Below are positions 9,677-18,439 of a stretch of 46,454 nt of DNA, piece by piece. This DNA is from Beijerinckiaceae bacterium (GTDB lineage: Bacteria > Pseudomonadota > Alphaproteobacteria > Rhizobiales > Beijerinckiaceae). The translations under genes were made by a program, and so were the position numbers. The stretch is taken from positions 1-46,454 of the forward strand of contig JALORF010000002.1 of NCBI GenBank assembly GCA_025459195.1, given 5' to 3'. The notes below the pieces were generated by a model. That model searched no databases. It was given only the letters and a program-made list of their open reading frames with translations, and had not been told where the DNA came from. Numbering within the stretch: position 1 is the first letter of the stretch; every line of letters starts with the position of its first letter.

Positions 9677-9817
9677 GGCTGGATTCCGTCTGGCAAGAAC
9701 ATGTCTTTCAGCGCCTCTGATCAAAGGTTGGCACAGTTCAACGGCCCGGACAAAGGGCGCGGGGCCGGCAGCCGCCATGCCCTGCGCGCAAGCATTGCCG
9801 GGGACGTGCTCGCTGCA

Positions 9818-11719
9818 TCATGCGGGCACCGGATGGCGCGTGGTGAGACCATGGCGCAGCAACAGCCCTGCCCCGACCACGAAGGCCGCTGCCTCCAGCC
9901 AAAGAGCGAGCGGGCCCAGCGCCGTGACCGGGATCAGGATGATGACACCGATCACCAGCCACAGAGCCCGCTCAGGCCCGGCCAATGGCCCAAGCGCATG
10001 GCCGACGAGGGCTGCCGTGATCAGGGGAATCGCCAGCACGGCGCCGATGGCGACAGCCAGGATCTCCGCCGCTGTGCCCTGCATCAGGATGGCCGGCTGG
10101 TAGATGAACAGGAACGGCACCAGAAAGGCGATCCAGCCGATCTTGACGCTGTGCCAGGCCACCGTCACCGGCGAGGCCTTGGCGATCGACGCGGCCGCGA
10201 AAGCTGCGAGCGCCACGGGCGGCGTGATCATCGACAGCAGGCCATAGTAGAACACGAACATGTGGGCCGCGATGGGCGGGATGCCGAGCTTGACCAGGCT
10301 GGGCGCGGCGAGCGTGGCCAGCAGCATGTAGACCGCCGTGGTCGGCATGCCCATGCCGAGGATCAGCGAGACCAGCGCGGTGACCACCAGCAGCAGGAAG
10401 ACGCTCGACTTGCCGATTTCCAGCAGCATCAGCGACAGGGCAAAGCCCAGCCCGGTCGTGCTCAGGATGCCGATGATCATGCCGGCCAGCGCGCAGACCA
10501 GCAAGACGTCAGCGGCGGCAAGGCCTGTCTCGGACACTTCGTCGATCAGGTAACGCAGCGAAAAGCCGCCGCGCCGCAGCACCACCAGTGCCACCAGCGC
10601 CAGCAGTGCCGAACTCAGAACAGCGGCCAGTTCCGGCTGGAGATTGGCCCAGAAGATGCCGCCCAGCACCACCACGAAGGCCAGCGCCAGCAGCATGCTT
10701 TCGGTAGCCATCTTCGACAGGGGCCTGTCCGCGCCTTCCGCAAAGGCAGGCAGGCCCATGCGCCGCGCCGTGAAATCGAGCTGGCACAGGATCGCCCCAT
10801 AGAACAGCAGGGCCGGCAGCAGCGCTGCCAGCATGATCGTGGCGTAGGGAACCTTGAGATACTCGGCCATGATGAACGCCGCCGCCCCCATCACAGGCGG
10901 CATGATCTGGCCGCCAGTGGAGGACACGGCCTCGGCGGCGGCGGCGTCTTCCTTGCTGTAGCCGTTGCGCGTCATCATGCCGATGGTCACCGCGCCGTTG
11001 GCCATGACATTCGCGACCGCAGAGCCTGACACGGTGCCGAACAGCATCGACGAGATGATGGTAATGCGGCCCGACGCACCTGGCGCACGACCCGCGAGCC
11101 TGGCCCCGAGCGCGTCGAACACACCGGCGGCACCGACCGCGACCAGCAGCCGCCCGAACAGGATGAACGGCACGATCACGAAGCAGGCCACTGTCAGCGT
11201 CTGGCCAAGCAGCGCAGTCGAATCAGAGCCAAGGAAGCCGAGCAACTGCACCGTGCCCAGCGACTTGCCGGCAATCGCGGCAGGCAGATGATGACCGAAC
11301 AGGGCATAAGCCAAGAGCGCAGCAAAAACGATGGTCAGCACCCAGCCGACCACGCGGCGCATGCCTTCGACAAGGAGGGCGATGGCGATCAGCCCGAAGG
11401 TCGCGGCTTCGAGAGGCCGGAAAAACGCACCCTCCGAGAGCACGGGAAAGCGCACCGCCAGCGCAATGCCAAAGGCCAGCGAAACCACTGCCAGAGCCAC
11501 ACCGAGCGGCCTGTCCAGCGCGCCCCAGCCGCCGCGCATGCGCAGGAAAACCACGCCGAGACCGCAAGCCAGCACCAGCGCAGCGACCTGCTCATCAAGG
11601 ATGAACAGGCCCCAGCGCGCCGGCAATGACAGAACCGAGACCAGCGGCAGCAAGGCCACGCCAAGCCCGAGCAGGCGGGCCGCCTGGAACCCCGCGCCCG
11701 AACGCGGGAATGCGCTCAC
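9818..11719 (-). CDS. TRAP transporter fused permease (DctQM type), TAXI system
   Basis: Inner-membrane permease of 633 aa, combining the small (DctQ-like, about residues 1-190) and large (DctM-like, remainder) subunits in one chain, as is standard for TAXI-type TRAP systems. Signatures seen: GTVSGSAVANVMANGAVTIG followed by AVSSTGGQIMPPVMG, and GMGMPTTAVYMLLATLAAP. About sixteen hydrophobic segments are evident. The ATG overlaps the stop of the TAXI receptor gene (ATGA). Driven by ion gradients, it would take up an organic acid. It is the second importer in the same island. A 141-bp gap to the amidohydrolase follows, with no clear terminator. Confidence 0.93.
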   Translation of the reverse strand: MSAFPRSGAGFQAARLLGLGVALLPLVSVLSLPARWGLFILDEQVAALVLACGLGVVFLRMRGGWGALDRPLGVALAVVSLAFGIALAVRFPVLSEGAFFRPLEAATFGLIAIALLVEGMRRVVGWVLTIVFAALLAYALFGHHLPAAIAGKSLGTVQLLGFLGSDSTALLGQTLTVACFVIVPFILFGRLLVAVGAAGVFDALGARLAGRAPGASGRITIISSMLFGTVSGSAVANVMANGAVTIGMMTRNGYSKEDAAAAEAVSSTGGQIMPPVMGAAAFIMAEYLKVPYATIMLAALLPALLFYGAILCQLDFTARRMGLPAFAEGADRPLSKMATESMLLALAFVVVLGGIFWANLQPELAAVLSSALLALVALVVLRRGGFSLRYLIDEVSETGLAAADVLLVCALAGMIIGILSTTGLGFALSLMLLEIGKSSVFLLLVVTALVSLILGMGMPTTAVYMLLATLAAPSLVKLGIPPIAAHMFVFYYGLLSMITPPVALAAFAAASIAKASPVTVAWHSVKIGWIAFLVPFLFIYQPAILMQGTAAEILAVAIGAVLAIPLITAALVGHALGPLAGPERALWLVIGVIILIPVTALGPLALWLEAAAFVVGAGLLLRHGLTTRHPVPA

Positions 11720-12687
11720 GGCTGGAACCTGACACCAGCCTCGCGGAAGAAGCGCTGGGCACCGGGATGATACGGCACGCCGATATTGGCCCCCATCGCC
11801 CTGGGATCATACTCCTCCCACAGCGGGCTCGTGGCCTTGAGGTCTGTGGCACGTTCGAACATTGCCTTCGTCATGCGATAGACCGCATCCTCGTTCATCG
11901 CCGCATGGGTGAACAGCGTGTAGGCATAGGAGAAGATGCGGGTGCCCTCCTCGATGCCGATGTTGCTGGCCACCACCGGCATGACGCGCAGGGACGCGCC
12001 GGGCAGGTATTTCGTCACGGTCGGCAGATCGCCCGCCGCGAACGAGACGAAGCGGACGCCGCCGCTGATGCTCTGCTGGAAATCGATGACATTCTGCGCG
12101 CCGACAGCGGCAATCGAGACATCGATCTGGCCGGCCTTGAAGGCATCGAACATGCGCGGGAAGTTCGGCATGGGCACCCGCGTCACGTCCTCGGGCTTGA
12201 GCCCGCCGGCTTCGAGCGAGGCGCGCATGATGACATCGCCGAGCGAATTGTCCGGGAACCAGGGCAGGCGCTTGCCCTTGAGATCGGCGTTGACCTTGAT
12301 GTTCCCGGCCTTCGTGGCCACGAGGCCGGCATTGAACGGAAACAGCGCCGCGACCATGCGCAGGTTCGGCGCGGCCTGCCCCTGCGACATGCCCACCCCG
12401 CCAAAGGCGTTCGAGGTCTGCGGCGCATTGGCGATGCCGAACTCGATCTGGCCGGCATTGATCGGCGGGATGTATTGCGCGGTGTTGGCCACCGGCTGCG
12501 GACGCACCTGCATGCCGCCGGCATGGAGCGAAACCACCTGGGCAATCGCTGTGGCGATCTGCCCGGTTGCACCGCCTTGCGTGGTGCCGAGCGCCACGGT
12601 CTGCGCCGTTGCAGGCTGAACAAGGACAGGCTGGGCCAGAGCGATGGCCATGGCAGCAGCTGCGGCAAGGCCTTGCATCAGTTTCAT
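11716..12687 (-). CDS. TAXI-family TRAP transporter solute-binding protein
   Basis: Periplasmic receptor of 323 aa. Signal peptide at residues 1-28 (MKLMQG then a hydrophobic Ala-rich stretch ending PATAQ). The mature N-terminus VALGTTQGGATGQIATAIAQVVS is the TAXI ligand-loop signature. The start at 12687 is supported by AAGGAG 8 nt upstream and by the signal peptide beginning there. The preceding 138 bp to the HMG-CoA-lyase-like gene contain operator site 2, 72 nt before the ATG, suggesting a dedicated promoter for the TRAP-amidohydrolase-racemase-MBL series. Ligand unknown; family members bind dicarboxylates, glutamate and related acids. Confidence 0.92.
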   Translation of the reverse strand: MKLMQGLAAAAAMAIALAQPVLVQPATAQTVALGTTQGGATGQIATAIAQVVSLHAGGMQVRPQPVANTAQYIPPINAGQIEFGIANAPQTSNAFGGVGMSQGQAAPNLRMVAALFPFNAGLVATKAGNIKVNADLKGKRLPWFPDNSLGDVIMRASLEAGGLKPEDVTRVPMPNFPRMFDAFKAGQIDVSIAAVGAQNVIDFQQSISGGVRFVSFAAGDLPTVTKYLPGASLRVMPVVASNIGIEEGTRIFSYAYTLFTHAAMNEDAVYRMTKAMFERATDLKATSPLWEEYDPRAMGANIGVPYHPGAQRFFREAGVRFQP

Positions 12688-12759
12688 GTCGCGATCTCCT
12701 TCAGGTTGCGTGCTTGGCGGCTGCGGACCAGCGCCCGCAGCGACGAACGCTGCCTCATA

Positions 12760-12771
12760 TTGTCCGGACAT
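12760..12771. promoter_or_regulatory. Operator-like palindrome, site 2 (TTGTCCGGACAT)
   Basis: Eleven of twelve bases match site 1 (6090-6101). It lies 72 nt upstream of the TAXI receptor ATG, almost the same distance as site 1 from the deacetylase ATG (71 nt). It is the only palindrome in the 138-bp gap between the lyase-like gene and the TRAP operon. Confidence 0.72.
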
Positions 12772-12825
12772 TTGCAGAAAGGAAAGAGCCCGCCTGCGCA
12801 CGATCTGCCTTTGCAGCACACGGCG

Positions 12826-13749
12826 TCAGGCGGCCTGCGGAACGGATGGCACGGGCGGGAAGCTGCCGGCCCGTGTCAGCGCCGAGGGCACGGGCTTGCC
12901 GAGCAGGCCGGAGAGCCAGCGCGCCGCCTCCATGATGGGCGCAATGGCCACACCGGTCTCGACCCCCATGCGGTCCAGCATGTAGACCAGATCCTCCGTG
13001 GCGACGTTGCCGGTGGCAGCGGGCGCAAACGGGCAGCCGCCAAAGCCGCCAATCGAGGCATCGAGCGCATCGACACCGCTTTCGACGGCGGCGAGAGCGT
13101 TGGCGATGCCGGTGTTGCGGGTGTCATGGAAATGGCAGCGCAGCGACAGGCTTGGCGCAAGCGCCCGCGCGCGCGCCAGAAGCGCCCTCACCTGCCGCGG
13201 CACGCCGCAGCCAATCGTGTCGGCAAAGGCGATCTCGTCGGGCGCATCGGCCAGCACGGCCTCGGCCACGCCGAGCACGGCACCCAGCGGCACTTCTCCC
13301 TCGAACGGGCAGCCGAAGCTGGCCCCGATGGTGACCGTGGTGCGGATGCCGGCCGCCCGCGCCGGTGCGGCAATTTCCCGCCACTGGGCCACCGTCTCGG
13401 CGATGCTGGCACCCTGGTTGCGCTGGTTGAAGGTTTCGCTGGCAACGACGACGTAGTTGATCTCGCGGCAGCCAACGGCCATGGCGCGCTCGAAACCCCG
13501 CGCATTCAGGACCAGCCCGATGTGCCGCGCAGCATGGTCGGGCGCGAGCGCCGCCAGAACCGCATCGGCATCGGCCATTTGCGGCACGCGCTTGGGGTTG
13601 ACGAAGCTCGCCACTTCAAGCCGGCCGATGCCAGCCGCCTTGGCGGCGGCGATCAGCGCCAGCTTGTCGGCCGTGCTCAGCAGCACAGGCTCGTTCTGGA
13701 TGCCGTCGCGCGGCGAGACCTCGACGATGTCCACCCTGGTTGCCGCCAT
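12826..13749 (-). CDS. Hydroxymethylglutaryl-CoA lyase-like enzyme
   Basis: DRE-TIM metallolyase family member, 307 aa, near the length of bacterial HMG-CoA lyases. The N-terminal VDIVEVSPRDGIQNE holds the metal/base residues (Arg-Asp), LRCHFHDTRNTG gives the metal-binding HxH region, and GFGGCPFAPAATGNVATEDLVYML is the signature with the catalytic Cys. It would cleave a 3-hydroxyacyl-CoA such as HMG-CoA or a related 3-hydroxy-3-carboxyl intermediate to acetyl-CoA plus a keto acid. With the CoA-transferases nearby, this looks like the last carbon-carbon cleavage of the pathway. GGGAG precedes the ATG. Divergent from the CoA-transferase across operator site 3. Confidence 0.9.
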   Translation of the reverse strand: MAATRVDIVEVSPRDGIQNEPVLLSTADKLALIAAAKAAGIGRLEVASFVNPKRVPQMADADAVLAALAPDHAARHIGLVLNARGFERAMAVGCREINYVVVASETFNQRNQGASIAETVAQWREIAAPARAAGIRTTVTIGASFGCPFEGEVPLGAVLGVAEAVLADAPDEIAFADTIGCGVPRQVRALLARARALAPSLSLRCHFHDTRNTGIANALAAVESGVDALDASIGGFGGCPFAPAATGNVATEDLVYMLDRMGVETGVAIAPIMEAARWLSGLLGKPVPSALTRAGSFPPVPSVPQAA

Positions 13750-13878
13750 GCTGCGTCTCCCTGTCCAGTGCGCCATCCTGCCGGTTCGGCAAGGCTGACA
13801 GGCACGATTGCCTTTTTGATGTGCAGCATCATGGCAGGTCTCTTGCCCAGCCGCGCGAGCCTTGTATAACAGGTCCAG

Positions 13879-13890
13879 TTGTCTGGACAA
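13879..13890. promoter_or_regulatory. Operator-like palindrome, site 3 (TTGTCTGGACAA)
   Basis: Matches site 1 in eleven of twelve bases. It lies only 15 nt before the CoA-transferase ATG, next to the GGGAGA ribosome-binding site, and 129 nt upstream of the divergent lyase-like gene. An overlapping second inverted repeat GTCCAG-N4-CTGGAC spans 13873-13888, which could make a composite or extended site. Confidence 0.72.
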
Positions 13891-13905
13891 CTTCGGGAGA
13901 GAACC

Positions 13906-15183
13906 ATGAGCGCCCCCCAGGACGCCGCGCGCGACGCGAGCCGTCGCGGACCCCTGACCGATCTCAGGGTCATCGAGATGGGGCAATTGCTGGCAGGGCC
14001 GTTCTGCGGGCAGTTGCTGGCCGATTTCGGCGCCGAAGTCATCAAGATCGAGCAGCCCGGACAGGGCGACCCGATGCGCGAATGGGGCCGCGAGAAGCCG
14101 CATGGGCTTTCGCTGTGGTGGCCCGTGATCGCGCGCAACAAGAAGTCCATCGAACTCAATGCGCGCGGGGCGGAAGGCCAGCAACTGATCAAGGACCTGG
14201 TGGCGAAATCCGACATCCTGCTCGAGAATTTCCGCCCTGGAACGCTGGAAAAGTGGGGCCTTGGCTATGACGTGCTGTCCAAGATCAACCCGCGCCTGAT
14301 CATGATCCGTGTCTCCGGCTACGGCCAGACAGGGCCTTACGCCTCCAAGGCCGGCTATGGCGCCATCGGCGAAGCGATGGGTGGTCTGCGCTATGTGGTC
14401 GGTGATCCGTCATCGCCGCCGAGCCGGATGGGCATTTCCATCGGCGACACGATGGCCGCGACCTTTGCCTGCCTTGGCGGGCTGATGGCGCTGCATTCGC
14501 TGCACCGCACCGGCCATGGGCAGGTGGTCGATTCCGCCATCTACGAAGCAGTGCTGGCGATCATGGAATCGCTGGTGACGGAATACGACAAGGCCGACTT
14601 CATCCGCGAGCGCACCGGCGCGATCCTGCCCAATGTCGCGCCATCGAATGTCTATCCGACACGCGATGGCCGCATGGTGCTGATCGCCGCCAACCAGGAC
14701 AGCGTGTTCAAGAGGCTGGCCGAAGCCATGGGCCAACCGGAACTGGGCAATGACCCCCGCTATGCCACGCACGGCGCGCGGGGCGAGCGCCAGAAGGAAC
14801 TCGACGACCTGATCGGCGCCTGGACGATGACCATCGATGCCGAGCCGCTGGGCGAGTTGCTCGATGCCCATGGCGTGCCACGCGGCGACATCTACCGCGC
14901 GCCCGACATGCTGGCCGATGCCCATTTCAAGGCCCGCGAAGCCATCGTGAAAGTTCTGCATCCGCGCTTTGGCGAACTCAACATGCAGAATGTCGCGCCG
15001 AAGCTCTCCGACACGCCGGGCGCGATCATCGCCAGCGCGCCCGATCTCGGCCAGCACAACCGCGAGGTCTATGAGGGCATCCTCAAGCTCGGGCGGGAAC
15101 GCATCGAAGAACTGGTTGCCGCCGGCGTGATCGGACCGATGCGCGATGGCGCTCAGACCGCAGCGGCAGCGATGGCGGGCTGA
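13906..15183 (+). CDS. Class III (CaiB/BaiF) CoA-transferase
   Basis: 425-aa formyl-CoA-transferase-family enzyme that moves CoA between carboxylic acids through an aspartyl-CoA anhydride. Family core: LRVIEMGQLLAGPFCGQLLADFGAEVIKIE at the N-terminus, LLENFRPGTLEKWGLG near 105-120, and the catalytic Asp181 in ISIGDTMAAT. It starts a three-gene plus-strand run (CoA-transferase, SDR, GntR) under operator site 3. Its neighbour lyase suggests it activates the acid later cleaved by that enzyme. Start at 13906 chosen for GGGAGA upstream; the TTG inside the operator is rejected. Confidence 0.92.
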   Translation: MSAPQDAARDASRRGPLTDLRVIEMGQLLAGPFCGQLLADFGAEVIKIEQPGQGDPMREWGREKPHGLSLWWPVIARNKKSIELNARGAEGQQLIKDLVAKSDILLENFRPGTLEKWGLGYDVLSKINPRLIMIRVSGYGQTGPYASKAGYGAIGEAMGGLRYVVGDPSSPPSRMGISIGDTMAATFACLGGLMALHSLHRTGHGQVVDSAIYEAVLAIMESLVTEYDKADFIRERTGAILPNVAPSNVYPTRDGRMVLIAANQDSVFKRLAEAMGQPELGNDPRYATHGARGERQKELDDLIGAWTMTIDAEPLGELLDAHGVPRGDIYRAPDMLADAHFKAREAIVKVLHPRFGELNMQNVAPKLSDTPGAIIASAPDLGQHNREVYEGILKLGRERIEELVAAGVIGPMRDGAQTAAAAMAG

Positions 15184-15189
15184 GACGCG

Positions 15190-16008
15190 ATGAGCGCCAC
15201 GCGTCTGGACGGCAAGGTCGCGATCATCACCGGCGGCGGCAGGGGCCTTGGCCGCGAGATGGCTCTGGCCATGGCGCTGGCCGGCGCGCATGTGGTGATC
15301 ACCGCCGCTAAAGCTGTGGATGAACTGGCCGCCACGCTCAGCGAGCTTGGTCCCGGCGCGCGGGCGCTCCAGGCCGATGTGACGCGGCCCGAGGATTGTG
15401 CCCGCGTGGTGGCCGAGACCATGGCTGCGTTCGGGCGCATCGATGTGCTGGTCAACAATGCCGGGCGCGGCATGCGGCTGGTCTCCGAGACTTTCACCAC
15501 CAGGCCGGTGCCGTTCTGGGAGGTGCCGCACGCGACATGGCGCGAGATCGTCGACATCAACCTGAATGGAGCCTTCGCCATGTCGCAGGCGGTGGCTCCG
15601 GGCATGGTGGCGCGCGGCCATGGCCGCATCATCAACATCTCGACCAGCGACATCACCATGGTGCGCAAGGGCTATGCGCCTTACGGCCCCTCGAAAGCGG
15701 CGCTGGAGGCGATGTCGCGCTGCTGCGCGCAGGATCTGGCCGGCACCGGTGTCACCGTCAACGTGCTGTTGCCAGGCGGGGCCAGCGACACCGAGTTGCT
15801 GCCCGGCGGGCCGGGCCGGCGCGGAGCCGACGGCAACCTGCTGAGCCCTGCCCTGATGCGCGATCCTGCTGTCTGGCTGGCCAGCGATGCCAGCGCGGCA
15901 ACGACAGGCCGACGCATGATCGCGCGGCTGTGGAACCCGGCCCTGCCGCCGGACGACGCGGCCCGGCTGGCCTGCAGCGCGCCGGTGGAGAAGCCCGCAC
16001 TGATGTGA
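15190..16008 (+). CDS. Short-chain dehydrogenase/reductase (SDR)
   Basis: Classical SDR, 272 aa. The cofactor motif GGGRGLG is near residue 16, NNAG near 91, and the catalytic set is Ser in ISTSD plus Tyr-x-x-x-Lys in YGPSK. It starts 6 bp after the CoA-transferase stop, so the two are coupled. The C-terminal 50 residues (from the LPGG stretch) are Pro/Ala-rich and diverge from common SDRs. Likely role: oxidation or reduction of an alcohol/ketone intermediate of the island's pathway. Cofactor preference is not decided from the sequence alone. Confidence 0.9.
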   Translation: MSATRLDGKVAIITGGGRGLGREMALAMALAGAHVVITAAKAVDELAATLSELGPGARALQADVTRPEDCARVVAETMAAFGRIDVLVNNAGRGMRLVSETFTTRPVPFWEVPHATWREIVDINLNGAFAMSQAVAPGMVARGHGRIINISTSDITMVRKGYAPYGPSKAALEAMSRCCAQDLAGTGVTVNVLLPGGASDTELLPGGPGRRGADGNLLSPALMRDPAVWLASDASAATTGRRMIARLWNPALPPDDAARLACSAPVEKPALM

Positions 16009-16164
16009 GGCAGCTCCCTTGCCGGCCCGGACTGACCGCAGGAAAGTTGTGGTCACAGGCCGCCGTGTCCGCGAATCTTCGCCAGAGCGCCATTGGCGCG
16101 CTTGTGTCGCCGCGCGGGCTCATGCACACCAAAGGCCGATACATCATACGGACCTGTCGTCGGC

Positions 16165-16917
16165 ATGGACAAGCGCGCTCCCAAGGCTTCCGATGCGGCC
16201 AAGCCGCTCTATGCGCAGATCGAGCAGGCGCTGCGTGAGGCGATCGTCTCCGGCGAACACCCCGTGGGCAGCCTCCTGCCGGCCGAGACCGACCTGTGCG
16301 CGCACTTCAACGTCAGCCGCTATACAGTGCGCGAGGCCTTGCGTCGGCTGACCGAAAACGGCCTCGTCGCGCGCCGGCAAGGAGCCGGCACGGTGGTGAT
16401 CTCCAACCAGAATCCGCGCGTTTTCGTGCAGAGCGCCCGGTCGCTGGACGAGTTGTTCCAGTATGCCGTCGACACGCGGCTGGTGGTCGAGCGCACGGCG
16501 ATGGTTGTGCTGGCCGGTGCCGATGCCAGCCTGATCGGGGCTGACGAGGGTTCGTCATGGCTCAGGATCGATGGCGTGCGCCGTGATGCTGCGGGCCAGC
16601 CGATCTGCACGGTGACGGTTTTCGTGGCGGAACCGTATGCCGCCGTCGCGGATGAAGTGGCCGGAATCAAAGGCTCGATCTTCGGCCGCATCGAGGAGCG
16701 CTGGGGCCTGAGCATCGTCGATGTGGTGCAGGAAATCGGCGCGGGCGTCATGCCCCCCGATGTGGCGCAAGCGCTCGGCACCAAGCGCCAGGCCGTCGGC
16801 ATGCGCTTCAGGCGCAGCTATTCGTTGCAGGATGGCACGCTGGTGCTGACCTCGATCAACTGGCATCCGGCGGAACGGTTTGTCTACGCGACACGGATGA
16901 AGCGCAGCGCCGATTGA
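16165..16917 (+). CDS. GntR-family transcriptional regulator, HutC subfamily
   Basis: 250 aa. The N-terminal winged helix-turn-helix spans about residues 12-80, with PLYAQIEQALREAIVSGEHPVGSLLPAETDLCAHFNVSR as the recognisable start and the recognition helix around SRYTVREALRRL. The C-terminal UTRA ligand-binding domain (about 90-245) ends with RFRRSYSLQDGTLVLTSINWHPAERF, typical of HutC-type proteins. It lies 156 bp after the SDR. The palindromes at 6090, 12760 and 13879 have GT-N4-AC geometry expected for this subfamily, so it is the natural candidate to control the island, with a pathway metabolite as inducer. No clear palindrome of that type lies before its own gene. Confidence 0.91.
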   Translation: MDKRAPKASDAAKPLYAQIEQALREAIVSGEHPVGSLLPAETDLCAHFNVSRYTVREALRRLTENGLVARRQGAGTVVISNQNPRVFVQSARSLDELFQYAVDTRLVVERTAMVVLAGADASLIGADEGSSWLRIDGVRRDAAGQPICTVTVFVAEPYAAVADEVAGIKGSIFGRIEERWGLSIVDVVQEIGAGVMPPDVAQALGTKRQAVGMRFRRSYSLQDGTLVLTSINWHPAERFVYATRMKRSAD

Positions 16918-16930
16918 CCGGGCAGCGGGT

Positions 16931-16950
16931 TGACCGGGCGCGCCCGGTCA
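16931..16950. terminator. 20-bp perfect palindrome between convergent genes
   Basis: TGACCGGGCGCGCCCGGTCA is self-complementary over all 20 bases and sits between the GntR stop (16917) and the stop of the second CoA-transferase, whose TGA it includes. It could form a hairpin in transcripts from both sides. No U-tract follows, so intrinsic termination is uncertain. Confidence 0.4.
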
Positions 16951-18225
16951 GTCGCTTGCGCGATTCTTCGCCTTGCTGGCCTCGGTCACGCCGCTCGTCC
17001 GAAGGGCCTCGATCTCGGCCTCGGTGTAGCCGAGCGCCGCCAGCCAGCGGGCCGTATCCTGCCCAAGGACCGGCGGGGGCGCCGGTTGGGGAAAGGGCTC
17101 GCCCAGCCGAAAGCCGGGGCGCGTCACCCTCAATGGTGCGCCTGCCGATGTTTCGCCGGCAATGTCCTCGACAAAGCCACGCTCCGTGACCTGCGCCTCG
17201 CGCAGCACCTGCGGCACGGTCAGCACGCAACCGGACGGCACGCCACGCGCGTTGAACAGGGCCTCCCATTCGGGGGCTCCACGCGCCGCCAGCGCCTTTT
17301 CAAGCTCCAGCGTCAGGGCTGCACGGTTCACCTTCCGTGACTGCCGATCGGCAAAGCGCGCATCGCTGACCAGATCGGGCCGCCCCACGACATCGCACAG
17401 CGCCTCGTATTGCTTCTGCTCGTTGGCGGCGATGTTGAGCGGGCCGGTTGCCGTGCGGAAGGTGCCGGAGGGGGCGGCGGTCATGTTGTCATTGCCCATC
17501 GCCTGAGGCTCGACGCCGCCATTGAGATGGTTGGACACAACCCAGCCCATGGCCGCCATGGTTGCTTCCAGCAGCGAGACATCGATCTGCCGGCCACGAC
17601 CGGTGCGGCGCTGCTCCACAAGGGCTGCGGCAATGGCGAAGGCCGCCGTCAGCCCGGCGATCGTGTCCGAAATCGGAAAGCCGGTGCGAAGCGGCGCGCT
17701 GGCAGCATCTCCTGTCACGCTCATCGCTCCTGACAGGCCTTGCACGATCTGGTCATAGGCCGGCCGCGCAGCCCAGGGGCCATCCTGCCCGAACCCGGAA
17801 ATGGCACAATAGACGATGCGCGGATTGCGCGCGGCCAGCACGGCATGGGACAGGCCCAGCCGCTCCATGACGCCGGGCCGGAAATTCTCCAGCACCACAT
17901 CGGCGTGATCGACCAGCCGCAGGAACGCCTCCTTGCCGGCCTGTGCCTTCAGATCAAGCGTCACCGACTGCTTGCCGGCATTGACCGCCACGAAGGACAG
18001 CCCCATCAGCCGGGCGGCCATGGCCGGGTCCGAACCCAGCTTGCGGGCCAGATCCCCGCCATCCGGGTTCTCGATCTTGATCACCTCGGCCCCGAGGCGC
18101 ACCAGATTGTAGCCGCAGAACGGACCGGCCAGCACATTCGACAGATCGAGCACTCGCACGCCAGACAAGGGCAAGGATGCGGCATATGGATCGATTTCTG
18201 CTGAAGCTGGCCCCGGCAACGTCAT
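16948..18225 (-). CDS. Class III (CaiB/BaiF) CoA-transferase, second copy
   Basis: 425-aa enzyme of the same family as the one at 13906 but clearly divergent in sequence, so not a recent duplication. Motifs: VRVLDLSNVLAGPFCGYNLVRLGAEVIKIE, VLENFRPGVMERLGL near 111-125, and catalytic Asp187 in PISDTIAG. Start at 18225 chosen because GAGAGGGGG precedes it; the longer frame would run through the neighbouring tRNA gene. It faces the GntR gene. It may serve a second CoA-activation step of the island's pathway or be an unrelated neighbour, since no palindrome of the shared type was found upstream. Confidence 0.9.
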   Translation of the reverse strand: MTLPGPASAEIDPYAASLPLSGVRVLDLSNVLAGPFCGYNLVRLGAEVIKIENPDGGDLARKLGSDPAMAARLMGLSFVAVNAGKQSVTLDLKAQAGKEAFLRLVDHADVVLENFRPGVMERLGLSHAVLAARNPRIVYCAISGFGQDGPWAARPAYDQIVQGLSGAMSVTGDAASAPLRTGFPISDTIAGLTAAFAIAAALVEQRRTGRGRQIDVSLLEATMAAMGWVVSNHLNGGVEPQAMGNDNMTAAPSGTFRTATGPLNIAANEQKQYEALCDVVGRPDLVSDARFADRQSRKVNRAALTLELEKALAARGAPEWEALFNARGVPSGCVLTVPQVLREAQVTERGFVEDIAGETSAGAPLRVTRPGFRLGEPFPQPAPPPVLGQDTARWLAALGYTEAEIEALRTSGVTEASKAKNRASD

Positions 18226-18322
18226 CTCGCGCCCCCTCTCAATCTCGCCGGACCAGTCTTGCCAGCCTTTCCGGCGCAAGGAAATGGAGGCGAAGCAACC
18301 GCGCTTGGGAGGAGCAAGGAAA

Positions 18323-18397
18323 TGGCGCGCCCACGGGGAATCGAACCCCGGTCTCATCCGTGAAAGGGACGTGTCCTGACCGCTAGACGATGGGCGC
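18323..18397 (-). tRNA. tRNA-Glu (anticodon TTC)
   Basis: On the minus strand the acceptor stem is GCGCCCA/TGGGCGC with encoded CCA (TGG at 18323-18325 on plus). The anticodon arm CGTCC-CTTTCAC-GGATG has one G-U pair and anticodon TTC. The T arm carries GGTTCGATTCC. It borders the catabolic island opposite to tRNA-Gln. Confidence 0.96.
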
Positions 18398-18439
18398 GGG
18401 CTTGACGAGGGGCCGAAGCAACCCATGCGAAGCAGCGTG

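Noticed and set aside
9740-9770. GGACAAA half-site upstream of the amidohydrolase gene
   Set aside because: Only one half of the palindrome is present (left half is ACGGCC-like); single half-sites are expected by chance in this GC-rich DNA.
16120-16165. Possible fourth operator copy before the GntR gene (TGTCGTC...GGACA)
   Set aside because: The half-sites are 9 nt apart instead of forming the compact 12-bp palindrome, and the right half overlaps the start codon; the match is too weak to call autoregulation.
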